Assembly: GCA_963827705.1 (NCBI GenBank)
Contig: CAWHBN010000010.1
Coordinates: forward strand, 171,559-235,558
Direction: 5' to 3'
DNA from: JACDAN01 sp963827705
GTDB lineage: Bacteria > Actinomycetota > Thermoleophilia > Gaiellales > Gaiellaceae
Length of the DNA stretch: 64,000 nt
In this document: positions 54,030 through 62,129 of the stretch, piece by piece
Position numbering within the stretch: the first letter of the stretch is position 1
Layout: each line of letters starts with the position of its first letter
The notes under the pieces: model-generated
Told to the model about the DNA's origin: nothing
The model's input: the letters and a program-made list of their open reading frames with translations, nothing else
The model's database searches: none
Position numbers and translations under genes: made by a program

Positions 54030-54623
54030 ATGGCTCCAACGGCTGGCGGGCTGGCGGTCGGCGGCGACGCCGAGCAGGCGCTCGCCGGCATTCCCGTCCC
54101 GAGCTACGTCCTCGACACGGACGGGGTGGTCCGTTGGATCAACCCCGCGGCCGAGCGCCTCCTCGGCGACGTCCGCGGCCGGCACTTCACGTCGATTGTG
54201 GGCCCGGAGGACCGGGCGCGGGCGCGGGAGCTCTTCGCCCGCAAGGTGCTCGGCACGACCGCGGCGACCGAGACAAGCGGGGTCTTCGTCTCGTCCGACG
54301 GAACCCGCGTCTCGCTGGAGGTCAGCGCGGTGCCGCTGATGGGCGGGGAACGCGTGGTCGGCGTCTTCGGGCTGCTGACCGGCGCGCTCGACGACGAGGC
54401 GAGCACGCCGCCCGCGCACCTGACGCCCCGCCAGGCCGAGGTGCTGGGACTCCTCGAGCAGGGACGCTCGACAAAGCAGATCGCACAGGAGCTCCATCTG
54501 AGCACGGAGACGGTCAAGAACCACGTCCGCCATCTGCTGCGAGCCCTCGGCGTGAACTCGCGTCTCGAAGCCGTCGCCGCCGCCCGACACGGTAGGGCCT
54601 CCGAGGCACACGCAAGTTTCTGA
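54030..54623 (+). CDS. PAS-domain LuxR-type transcription regulator
   Basis: 197 residues from the ATG at 54030. A PAS domain spans about 15-120 (PVPSYVLDTDGVVRWINPAA, DGTRVSLEVSAVPLMGGERV). The C-terminal LuxR HTH (about 135-195) has LTPRQAEVLGLLEQGRSTKQ, IAQELHLSTETVKNHVRHLL and RALGVNSRLEAVAAA. A single-component sensor: the PAS domain binds a ligand or cofactor and the HTH binds DNA. Position before the YCII-like gene suggests it may control it. Upstream hexamers are not convincing. Confidence 0.88.
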   Translation: MAPTAGGLAVGGDAEQALAGIPVPSYVLDTDGVVRWINPAAERLLGDVRGRHFTSIVGPEDRARARELFARKVLGTTAATETSGVFVSSDGTRVSLEVSAVPLMGGERVVGVFGLLTGALDDEASTPPAHLTPRQAEVLGLLEQGRSTKQIAQELHLSTETVKNHVRHLLRALGVNSRLEAVAAARHGRASEAHASF

Positions 54624-54718
54624 CGAGACGAAGCTCGGCACGGAAAGAAATGTCGATTTCGGTGCGGCGCGTCCGTCGTTCAAGGGAAAGCTGCAACCCA
54701 ATGACGAGAGGAGCGACG

Positions 54719-55069
54719 ATGCGATTCCTACTGCTGGTCTGCTGGGACGCCGAGAAGATGGACGCCCAGGCCGAGCCCGACCCGACCGACGCCACCGAGA
54801 AGGAGAGCTTCCCCTGGCTGGACGAGCTCCAGGCGCGTGGCATCTGGGTCACCGGCGACCAGGTGGCGCCGCCGCGACGGGCACGGTCCGTCCGAGTCCG
54901 CGACGGGAAGACGATGGTCACCGACGGTCCGTTCGCGGAGACCAAAGAGGTGGTCGGCGGGTTCGACATCCTGGAGTGCGGCAGCCTCGAGGAGGCCGTC
55001 GAGATCGCCGCCGAGCACCCCATCGCCCAGATGGGAACGATCGAGGTTCGGCCCTTCTGGGGCAACTGA
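54719..55069 (+). CDS. YCII-related protein (DGPF domain)
   Basis: 116 residues, SD GAGAGGAG. Motifs FLLLVCWDAEKMDAQ, LDELQARGIWVTGDQVAPP, and the signature VTDGPFAETKEVVGGFDILE. YCII-fold proteins are small ferredoxin-like proteins of unknown function, often near sigma factors or LuxR regulators. 96 bp after the PAS-LuxR gene. Confidence 0.87.
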   Translation: MRFLLLVCWDAEKMDAQAEPDPTDATEKESFPWLDELQARGIWVTGDQVAPPRRARSVRVRDGKTMVTDGPFAETKEVVGGFDILECGSLEEAVEIAAEHPIAQMGTIEVRPFWGN

Positions 55070-55116
55070 CGGAAGTTCGGGAGGGTCCCAGGCTCCTCCC
55101 CGTATCCTCCTTCGCC

Positions 55117-56013
55117 GTGGAACGGCGCGTCGCGATCATCGGGGCCGAGCTCGACCTCGGCGCAGGGCGCCGCGGTGTGGATATGGGGCCGTCCGCTATC
55201 CGCTACGCGGGCCTGGGCGAACGGCTCGTCGAGCTCGGGATCGCGTCGGAGGACCGGGGCAACGTCTACACGCGAGTGCGCGAGACGATGGATCCTGGGG
55301 ACGAGAAGGCGCGCTTCCTCACCGAGATCCGCGAGACCTGCGAGCGAATCGCCGAGCAGGTGCGGTCGGCGGCCGAGAGCGGCTCGCTTCCGCTCGTGCT
55401 CGGCGGGGACCACTCGGTCGCGATCGGGACGATCGGCGGCCTTGCATCACTCCACGGCCCCGGCGGTGTCCTCTGGTTCGATGCGCACGCCGACTTCAAC
55501 ACACCGGAGACCACGCCGAGCGGGGCCGTCCACGGGATGCCGCTGGCGGCCGCGCTCGGGCGCGCCGGGGTCGGGTTCGAGAGCAACAGCTGGCCGCTCC
55601 CCGCCCTCGATCCCGAACGGGTGGCGCTGATCGGAGCCCGGAGCATCGACCCGGGCGAGCGCGATGCGCTCCGGGATGCAGGTGTGGCCGTGTTCACGAT
55701 CTCGGACGTCGACCGGCGAGGAGTCGAGCCGGTCTTGAAGGAGGCGCTCGAGCGCGTATCCGGAGCGCGCTTCGTTCATGTCTCGGTCGACCTCGACCTC
55801 GTGGACCCGGTCGTCGCGCCGGGTGTCGGCTCCCCCGTCACGGGCGGCTTCTCGTACCGGGAGGCGCACCTTGCGCTGGAGCTCGTCGCGGAGAGCGGAC
55901 TGCTCACGTCGCTCGAGCTCGTCGAGGTGAACCCGATCCTCGACCACGAGAACGCCACGGCCAAGCTTGCGGTCGAGCTGGCGGCGAGCGCGCTGGGAGC
56001 GCGGATCCTGTAG
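55117..56013 (+). CDS. rocF: Arginase/agmatinase family ureohydrolase
   Basis: 298 residues from the GTG at 55117, 8 nt after TATCCT at 55103-55108; the longer frame is a shadow. Metal motifs: LVLGGDHSVAIGTIGG, VLWFDAHADFNTPETTPSG and HVSVDLDLVDPVVAPGVG. N terminus VAIIGAELDLGAGRRGVDMG, GPSAIRYAGL is the arginase pattern. Hydrolyses arginine (or a related guanidino compound) to urea in a binuclear Mn site. tRNA-Lys follows. Confidence 0.9.
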   Translation: MERRVAIIGAELDLGAGRRGVDMGPSAIRYAGLGERLVELGIASEDRGNVYTRVRETMDPGDEKARFLTEIRETCERIAEQVRSAAESGSLPLVLGGDHSVAIGTIGGLASLHGPGGVLWFDAHADFNTPETTPSGAVHGMPLAAALGRAGVGFESNSWPLPALDPERVALIGARSIDPGERDALRDAGVAVFTISDVDRRGVEPVLKEALERVSGARFVHVSVDLDLVDPVVAPGVGSPVTGGFSYREAHLALELVAESGLLTSLELVEVNPILDHENATAKLAVELAASALGARIL

Positions 56014-56030
56014 CGCTACGCTGGCATCGC

Positions 56031-56103
56031 GGGCCGGTAGCTCAGTTGGTAGAGCAGGGGACTTTTAATCCCAAGGTCGCAGGTTCGATCCCTGCCCGGC
56101 CCA
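56031..56103 (+). tRNA. tRNA-Lys (anticodon TTT)
   Basis: 73-nt cloverleaf: acceptor GGGCCGG/CCGGCCC, D-arm GCTCAGTTGGTAGAGC, anticodon loop CTTTTAA, T-arm GCAGG TTCGATC CCTGC. No CCA encoded. TACGCT (56017-56022) ends 8 nt before the first base. Confidence 0.95.
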
Positions 56104-56261
56104 TCCGACGCGACAAGCGATCGCGCGCGGCAAGCCTGTCGGGTGCCGCCGTCCGATCCGAGCGAAAGGAGGCCGTTTCGATGTCACCCATCCCAGGCCT
56201 CCTCGCTGCGCCGGCTCGCTGATCCGCGCCGCGAGGACGCATACCTCGCGAAAGGATCCGC

Positions 56262-57169
56262 ATGTCCCAGATCGTCGAAATTCGTCCGGGAACGGACGCC
56301 GACGTCATCCCGCTCTGTGAGTTCCTGAACGCCTGCACGCTCGTGCACCAGGGGGTTTCGCGCTCGTCTCCGGCCGACATCGTCGCCCGCCTGCACCTCG
56401 AAGGCGCTGATCCTCGGCTCGACTCGTTCGTCGCGGTCGTCGACGGCGCGATCGTCGGGTTGCACACCTCTGGGCCCACGGCCCCGACGAGGTCAAGCTC
56501 TTCGCCCGTACCCACCCTGACGCGCGTGGCCACGGCATCGGCAGCCGGCTCCTTCCTCGCGATCGCGTGGCGAGGCCCGGCGCGCAACGTACGACGACAA
56601 CGTGGGCTGCGGACGCATCCGCACCCGCGCTGCTCCGGGCCCAGGGTTACCGACCGATCCGCTACTTCGTGACGATGGAGATCCGCGCGAGCTCGGTCTC
56701 CGAGCAGGCGACAGTCTGGCCCACCCGTATCGAGTGCGTCCGGCTCTCCGCGCGGCCCGACCTCGCCGGTGCGCTCTACGCGGCCTGGAAGGAGGCGTTC
56801 GCCGGGCACTGGGGGAGGCAGGTCGAGAGCGAAGCCGAGTTCTGGACGGAGCGCCGCGCCGCCAAGATCGGGTCCGCGTTCCCATTCGAGCCCGAGCTTT
56901 GGCTGCTCGCTCTTGCCCGTGGCGAGGTGGTCGGCTTCTGCCTGTGCGAGCTCAGCGCGAGCGATGCAGAGTCGGTCGGCCGGGTCGCCGAGATCGGAGT
57001 CGTCCAATCGCGGCGCGGGGCCGGGCTCGGCTTCGCGCTCCTGCACGATGGCTTCCGCGAACTGAGGGGGCGCGGAGCCACGCGGATCGTGCTCGACGTC
57101 GACGCGGAGAACACGACCAGCGCGCTCCGGCTCTACCAGAGCGCCGGCAGGTTCGAAGTTGGCCGTTAA
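56262..57169 (+). CDS. Tandem GNAT acetyltransferase (frameshifted)
   Basis: Reconstructed about 302 residues with two GNAT domains. SD GAAAGGA precedes the ATG. The first part (IVEIRPGTDADVIPLCEFLN, SFVAVVDGAIVG) is followed, after a missing base at about 56460-56465, by AHLWAHGPDEVKLFARTHPD, ARGHGIGSRLL and the link to YRPIRYFVTMEI. Domain two: LAGALYAAWKEAFAGHWGRQ, EIGVVQSRRGAGLGFALLHD and VDAENTTSALRLYQSAGRFE, the mycothiol-synthase-like layout. Substrate unknown; the two-domain order resembles MshD. Confidence 0.8.
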
Positions 57170-57294
57170 CGGTGCCGCGATGAACGTGTCACCGTAGCCG
57201 TCGGCGCCGCCGATCACCGGGGCAGGTCCTCACAAGGGGTCGCCCGGGGACGTGCGAGGGGGCCGGGCGTGCGGATCGGCACTCGGCACTGCCG

Positions 57295-58119
57295 TCATCC
57301 GTTCAAGTCGTCGCCCGGCGCTACGAAGTACGTACGGCTGATCACACCACCGCCATGCGAATTCTCAGGGTCGGCGTGGAGCAGCCGCCCACCCGCGGTC
57401 TCGAAGATTGTGACCATCTCTTCGTAAGGAATGCCCGACATGAGCATCTCCGGCTCCCAACCAAGTCGCTCGTATAGGAACCTTGGGCTTGCGCCGACCG
57501 CTCGAGCTGATCGCCAAAGGAACGTCCGGCGTACGCCAACCGCTCTGAGAACTCGTTTGCCGCGCGTACGTAGCGGCACGTACGGATCGTCGTCCGCACG
57601 CGGAACGCGCACAGGCAGCTGTACGACGGCAACGCCGCCTGAGCTGAGCACGCGGACGAACTCGCGCAGATAGCCCTCGATGACGTCTCGCGACGGAAGA
57701 TGCTGGAGCACCAATAGGCACGAGAGGAGGTCAACCGAGCCCGACGCGAACCGCGACAGATCCTCGCGATCATGCCGCACAAACACGGCGCCTGATCGCC
57801 CGAATCGCGCGTCGAGCCGCTGCGCCCGCTTGACCATCGTCGACGCGACGTCGAGCCCGTAGGTGCGCTCGAAATGCGGCGCGAGGGCACGGGTGAGCCG
57901 ACCGAGCCCGCACCCGAAGTCGAGCGCGATGCCGCGATGGGCCGGACGGCCGAAGTTCTGAGTGGCGGCGAGCATCGCAGCGACTTGCTCGACGCCGGTG
58001 GCAAAGAACCGGTCGATGTCCCACCGCCCGTGGCTAGCGTCGGCTTCGGTGAGGATCGCCCAGAAGGGGTCGATCCGGCCCCAGTCCTCCCACGCAGCGC
58101 GGTTCCGGTCGCGGGCCAT
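57295..58119 (-). CDS. Class I SAM-dependent methyltransferase
   Basis: 274 residues. Motif I IALDFGCGLGRLTRALAPHF, motif II YGLDVASTMVKRAQRL, then DLLSCLLVLQHLPSRDVIEG and LSSGGVAVVQLPV. A cap region (about 180-250) with WEPEMLMSGIPYEEM follows. The ATG at 58119 is 7 nt after TACGTT, a leaderless start. Substrate unknown. Confidence 0.88.
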   Translation of the reverse strand: MARDRNRAAWEDWGRIDPFWAILTEADASHGRWDIDRFFATGVEQVAAMLAATQNFGRPAHRGIALDFGCGLGRLTRALAPHFERTYGLDVASTMVKRAQRLDARFGRSGAVFVRHDREDLSRFASGSVDLLSCLLVLQHLPSRDVIEGYLREFVRVLSSGGVAVVQLPVRVPRADDDPYVPLRTRGKRVLRAVGVRRTFLWRSARAVGASPRFLYERLGWEPEMLMSGIPYEEMVTIFETAGGRLLHADPENSHGGGVISRTYFVAPGDDLNG

Positions 58120-58652
58120 CCCCGGGAACGTAGCGAGTGGGGGCCCTAAGACTCAGCGTTTGGCGTGCCGACCGAGCACCCGCTCGCCGAGCTCGTCAAA
58201 GACGTGCCGCGCGCCCCGTCTCGGATACGCGGGCGTGAGTGTTGCTTTCACACGAATCGCCCTTGAGCTGCGAACGGAGGCTCACGCTACGACACAGCTG
58301 CCCGTTGGACGCTCGTGGTCGCGTCTATGACGCTCCTCGTCTCGGTCGCGGGCGCGGGTGTGGGGAGGAAACGGGGGATCGGAGCGTCGACGGCATCCAG
58401 GCGCACGACGCGGATGTTCGCTCGTCTGTAAGTCCGAAACGGACATGAAGGTCGTGATCTTCGACGAGCGCCATCGGATCTGCGATTTCGTGCGGGTGCG
58501 GTCGCCCGACTCGGACATCAATGACCGGACATCGTCTCCGGCTTCAACTCCGATACTTTCGAAACGAGGGTCTACATTCACCTTGGGCGATGCCGATGAG
58601 CTGGGCCTCATTCGAGTTGGCCGCTGCTCATGGCTCGGCGGACTTGCCAGCA
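58120..58652. other. Gene-poor interval with a possible DNA polymerase B remnant
   Basis: No intact gene is seen. Around 58445-58600, on the plus strand, MKVVIFDERHRICDFVRVRS and, in another frame, PDIVSGFNSDTFETRVYI recall the exonuclease II motif of family-B DNA polymerases. It would be a fragment with a frameshift; the identification is weak. Confidence 0.25.
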
Positions 58653-59462
58653 TTACTTCGCCTTCGCCCGGAGCCAGACCTGGGTCCAGAACGGTGCCAG
58701 AAGCCGGAACGCGAGCGGCTCGGCGAAGTGCCAGAACACGTCTCGCGGGTTGTTCCCGAACGGGATGCCGCGGCTGCCATGAAACCGCTGCACGTCGAGG
58801 AATCCGGTGCGCCGCAGCAGGCGCTTCAGGGTTCGCGGCGTGTGGCCGAGCTCGGTCGTTCCGTACCGTTCGGCTGTCGCTCGGCCGCCCCAGCGGTGCA
58901 CCCAGTTCGGCTCCGCCAGGACGAGGCGGCCCCCCGGCCGTAGCGCTCGCTGGGCGCTGCACAGCACGAGCTCGGGGTTCGGCGAATGATGCAGGGCGTC
59001 GTAGACAAGGCAGGCGTCGAAGCGGCGTCCCAGGTTGAGCTGCTCCATGTCCGCGACCTCGAAGCGCGGGTCGACCCCCTCGACGCGAGCCTGAGCCCGC
59101 GCGATCTCGATCATCCGCGGCGAGATGTCGTACCCCTCGGCTGCGACCCCGTGGCGCGTCGCAAAGCGCGTCATCCACCCGGTGCCGCACCCGAGCTCGC
59201 AGAGCGACATTCCGGGCGCGAGCTCGAGCAGCCGGACGACGTAGCCGAAGTCGATCAGCAACCGAGCGGTCTCGCCCGGGGTGTTCCGGAACGGCTTCGT
59301 CTCGAACCACGAGAGTCCGCCCTCCTCTTCGACGCGAAGCGGGTACTCCCGTTCGGCTCTCTTATGCGACTCCGCGGCCGCGGCCTCTATGCCCGTTGCG
59401 TTTTCGATCAGACGGGCAGGATACTCAGGGGTTCCGCGATCCCTGCGCCTCGAGTTCGGCAC
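58653..59462 (-). CDS. Class I SAM-dependent methyltransferase
   Basis: 269 residues; GTG start at 59462, which cannot be checked by an SD. N-terminal helical extension (about 1-75), motif I MSLCELGCGTGWMTRFATRH, AEGYDISPRMIEIARAQA, ACLVYDALHHSPNPELVLCS and RPGGRLVLAEPNWVHRWGG. A long C-terminal tail with RTLKRLLRRTGFLDVQRFHG. Similar to methyltransferases acting on lipids or glycans next to glycosyltransferases, but no such partner is next to it here. Confidence 0.85.
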   Translation of the reverse strand: MPNSRRRDRGTPEYPARLIENATGIEAAAAESHKRAEREYPLRVEEEGGLSWFETKPFRNTPGETARLLIDFGYVVRLLELAPGMSLCELGCGTGWMTRFATRHGVAAEGYDISPRMIEIARAQARVEGVDPRFEVADMEQLNLGRRFDACLVYDALHHSPNPELVLCSAQRALRPGGRLVLAEPNWVHRWGGRATAERYGTTELGHTPRTLKRLLRRTGFLDVQRFHGSRGIPFGNNPRDVFWHFAEPLAFRLLAPFWTQVWLRAKAK

Positions 59463-59602
59463 GGGCAGGGTGAGAGCTGCTCGACGCGCAAACGCCGACT
59501 TCTCCAGAACGTCATCCGATAGAAGCCCAGACTGCCAACGCTGGCCACAGCGTGGGCAAGAAGGAGTTAGTCGGCTCCTTCCCCTCGTTTAGGGTCTCCG
59601 CG

Positions 59603-60490
59603 CTAGCGCAGCTTCTTCAGGGCACGTCCGAGTGCTTGGCCGCCCGCGAGCACAGGCTCGAACAGGTCGCCGTGCTGCTCGACCCGATCGAGCGCCTCGC
59701 GCATCCCGAAGCTGCGCGGCGTCACATCCTCTGTCAGCTCGTCCCAGTGAAGCGGCGTCGAGACCGGCGCGCCCGGCTTCGGCCGCACCGAGTAGACCGA
59801 GGCGATGGTCTTCCCCCGCGCGTTCTGACGGTGGTCGACGAGCACCCCCTCGCGCTTGCGCTTCAGCCATTCGGTCGTGACCAGCCCTGGGTGCCGCTCC
59901 TCGAGCTCGCGCGCCACACGCTCCGCGAACGTGTAGGTCTGCTCGAAGGTCGCGCGGCGCGCAATCGGGACGAGCACGTGAATCCCGTCGGCGCCGCTCG
60001 TCTTGACGTAGGACTCGAGCTCGAGCCGCTCGAGCTCCTCGCGGATCAGATGGGCGACGCGGATCGCCAGCGCGAAGCCTCCGTCTGGCGGGTCGAGGTC
60101 GAAAAGCACGAAGTCCGGGCGGTGCGGCTTGTCGACGCGCGAGTACCAAGCGTTCATGTCGATGCAATTCATCTGCACCATCCAGAGCACCGCCTCCGGC
60201 GAGTTGACGAGCGGGAAGTCGACGAGCCGCGACTCGCCCTCGCGCGGGTAGGTGCGGAACGTGCGCGTCCGGATCCACGAGGGCATCCCCTTCGGCGCCT
60301 GCTTCTGGAAGTACGCCTCCCCGCCCACTCCGTAGGGCGATCGCTTCATCGTGAACGGCCGATTGCGCAGGTGCGGTACGAGCACCGGCGCGATCGCGCG
60401 GTAGTACTCGAACAGGTCCTGCTTCGTGATCCCTTCGTCGGGGAACAGGACGCGTTCCGGGCTCGAGAGGCGGACCGACCGCGACGCCAC
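59603..60490 (-). CDS. Stand-alone LigD-type polymerase/primase domain protein
   Basis: 295 residues from the GTG at 60490. Matches the polymerase domain of LigD: SVRLSSPERVLFPDEGITKQ, YYRAIAPVLVPHLRNRPFTM, the catalytic FVLFDLDPPDGGFA, TSGADGIHVLVPIARRATFE and the ribonucleotide-contact region TTEWLKRKREGVLVDHRQNA. Can extend DNA ends with NTPs in non-homologous end joining. There is no ligase or phosphoesterase domain attached, and no Ku gene in the window. Confidence 0.88.
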   Translation of the reverse strand: MASRSVRLSSPERVLFPDEGITKQDLFEYYRAIAPVLVPHLRNRPFTMKRSPYGVGGEAYFQKQAPKGMPSWIRTRTFRTYPREGESRLVDFPLVNSPEAVLWMVQMNCIDMNAWYSRVDKPHRPDFVLFDLDPPDGGFALAIRVAHLIREELERLELESYVKTSGADGIHVLVPIARRATFEQTYTFAERVARELEERHPGLVTTEWLKRKREGVLVDHRQNARGKTIASVYSVRPKPGAPVSTPLHWDELTEDVTPRSFGMREALDRVEQHGDLFEPVLAGGQALGRALKKLR

Positions 60491-60554
60491 GCAGCGGTTT
60501 GTACCTGTCCGGGTGGATTGCGCAAGGTTCAACCCACCTCGGAGGAGGAAGCAG

Positions 60555-61337
60555 ATGGCGCGACCAATGCTTCTGCGGCGGGGCTCAGGCGGTGCGAGGC
60601 CACACCCGGGATGGGGGTTGGTTCTCGCCGTTCTCGCGTGGGCGCTCCTGGTCGCAGTCCCCGCTGCCGGCGCCGGAACGCTCGACCAGTCTCAACCGGT
60701 GATCGGGAACGCCTCTGCGTTCGTGTCGAGCCACGTCTCGACTGCACAGACCTTCACGAGCGGCCTGACGGGACGCCTCGACCAGCTGGATCTGGCGGTG
60801 TCCCGGGCCGGGGCACCTGTCACCCTTCCGCTGACGATCCAGATCCGAACGACGTCCGGTGGCGTTCCAAGCGCGACGATCCTCGCGACCGCGAATCTCC
60901 CGGGTGCGTCGATCCCGATCGCGAGCCCGCCGGGATTCCTCTCCGTGGCGCTCGCGCCGTCCGTCCCGGTCACAACAGGCGTCCAGTACGCGATCGTGCT
61001 GTCGTCGGGCGATTGCGGCTTTCTGAATTGCTTCCACTGGGCGTTCCCGCCCGGCACGAATGCCTATGCGGCCGGAGCGGGCCTTCAAAGCCTGAGCGGC
61101 GGGCCGTGGGGCGCGTCCGGCTTCCTGACGAACAGCGATCTCGCCTTCAAGACCTACGTCGCCCAGGCGCCGGCGACCAAGGCCGAGTGCAAGAAGGGCG
61201 GCTGGAAGCACTTCGTGAATCCCCGCTTCAAGAACCAGGGCCGGTGCATCGCGTACGTCAACCACCACAACGGCAAGGGCAAGGACGACGCGAACTCCGG
61301 CGGTGCGAAGGGCGGCAAGGGCAAGAAGAAGAGTTAA
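60555..61337 (+). CDS. Secreted protein with lysine/glycine-rich tail
   Basis: 260 residues from the ATG at 60555, SD GGAGGAGG. Signal peptide (WGLVLAVLAWALLVAVPAAG). The mature domain (about 40-210) is beta-rich (AQTFTSGLTGRLDQLDLAVS, VTLPLTIQIRTTSGGVPSAT) like choice-of-anchor/DUF4082 extracellular proteins. The tail has a Cys-containing ECKKGGWKHF...CIAYVNHH motif then KGK repeats, possibly for wall or DNA binding. Family not firmly named. Confidence 0.7.
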   Translation: MARPMLLRRGSGGARPHPGWGLVLAVLAWALLVAVPAAGAGTLDQSQPVIGNASAFVSSHVSTAQTFTSGLTGRLDQLDLAVSRAGAPVTLPLTIQIRTTSGGVPSATILATANLPGASIPIASPPGFLSVALAPSVPVTTGVQYAIVLSSGDCGFLNCFHWAFPPGTNAYAAGAGLQSLSGGPWGASGFLTNSDLAFKTYVAQAPATKAECKKGGWKHFVNPRFKNQGRCIAYVNHHNGKGKDDANSGGAKGGKGKKKS

Positions 61338-61474
61338 CGGCCGCCGAACGCCGTCCTTGCAGCTCCGTTGTCGGACATCCCCTGGATGGGGGGTGAGCGC
61401 TCGCCCTCTGCGACCGATGATGTGGCCCGAGGGGACGTTCGCCTCGAACGGCTCCACGGAAAGGACTGCGGCGG

Positions 61475-62116
61475 TTGGGAACCTTTCGAGTACTCGTGGC
61501 CGACGACCACCGGCTCATGCTGGTGGCGGTGCGGCGCGCACTCGCAGACGCGGAGGATTTCGAGATCGTGTCCGAGGTCTCGGTCGGCAGCGGCGTCGTC
61601 CCCGCCGTACGTGAGACGAATCCCGACGTCGTCCTGCTCGACATGCGGATGCCGGAGCTTGACGGGCTCACGTGCCTCACACGCCTGCGCAAGCACGATC
61701 CCACCATCGCGGTCGTGATCCTCTCGAGCTACGGCGACGAGGCCAACATCGAGGCCGCGCGCAAGGCTGGTGCGCTCGGGTACATCGTCAAGACGATCGA
61801 GCCCGTGGATCTCCCGGCGGCGCTCCGGAGTGCCCTTTCGGGCCGTCCCTTCGAGGTCTGGGGCAAAGAGGCACCGCAGAGCGTCGGTTCGACCGGTCCG
61901 GTCGAGCTCAGCGAGCGCGAGAGCGTCGTGCTCGAGGCAGTGGCACGCGGCCTGTCCAATCGAGAGATCGGTCGCGAGCTGTGGATCAGCGAGCAAACCG
62001 TCAAGTTCCACCTACGCAACCTCTATCGGAAGCTCGGGGTCTCGAGCCGAACAGAAGCGGCTCGATACGCGCATCGGTCGGGCCTCGTGGCTGCGCTGAT
62101 AGCCCAATCGGCCTAG
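61475..62116 (+). CDS. NarL-type response regulator
   Basis: 213 residues; TTG start, alternatives are inside. Receiver domain: FRVLVADDHRLMLVAVRRAL, phosphoacceptor Asp in DVVLLDMRMPELDGLTCLTR, Lys in LGYIVKTIEP. C-terminal LuxR HTH: LSERESVVLEAVARGLSNRE, IGRELWISEQTVKFHLRNLY. 13 bp before the histidine kinase gene, so the two are a pair. Confidence 0.9.
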   Translation: MGTFRVLVADDHRLMLVAVRRALADAEDFEIVSEVSVGSGVVPAVRETNPDVVLLDMRMPELDGLTCLTRLRKHDPTIAVVILSSYGDEANIEAARKAGALGYIVKTIEPVDLPAALRSALSGRPFEVWGKEAPQSVGSTGPVELSERESVVLEAVARGLSNREIGRELWISEQTVKFHLRNLYRKLGVSSRTEAARYAHRSGLVAALIAQSA

Positions 62117-62129
62117 AGCCCGTCGGAGC

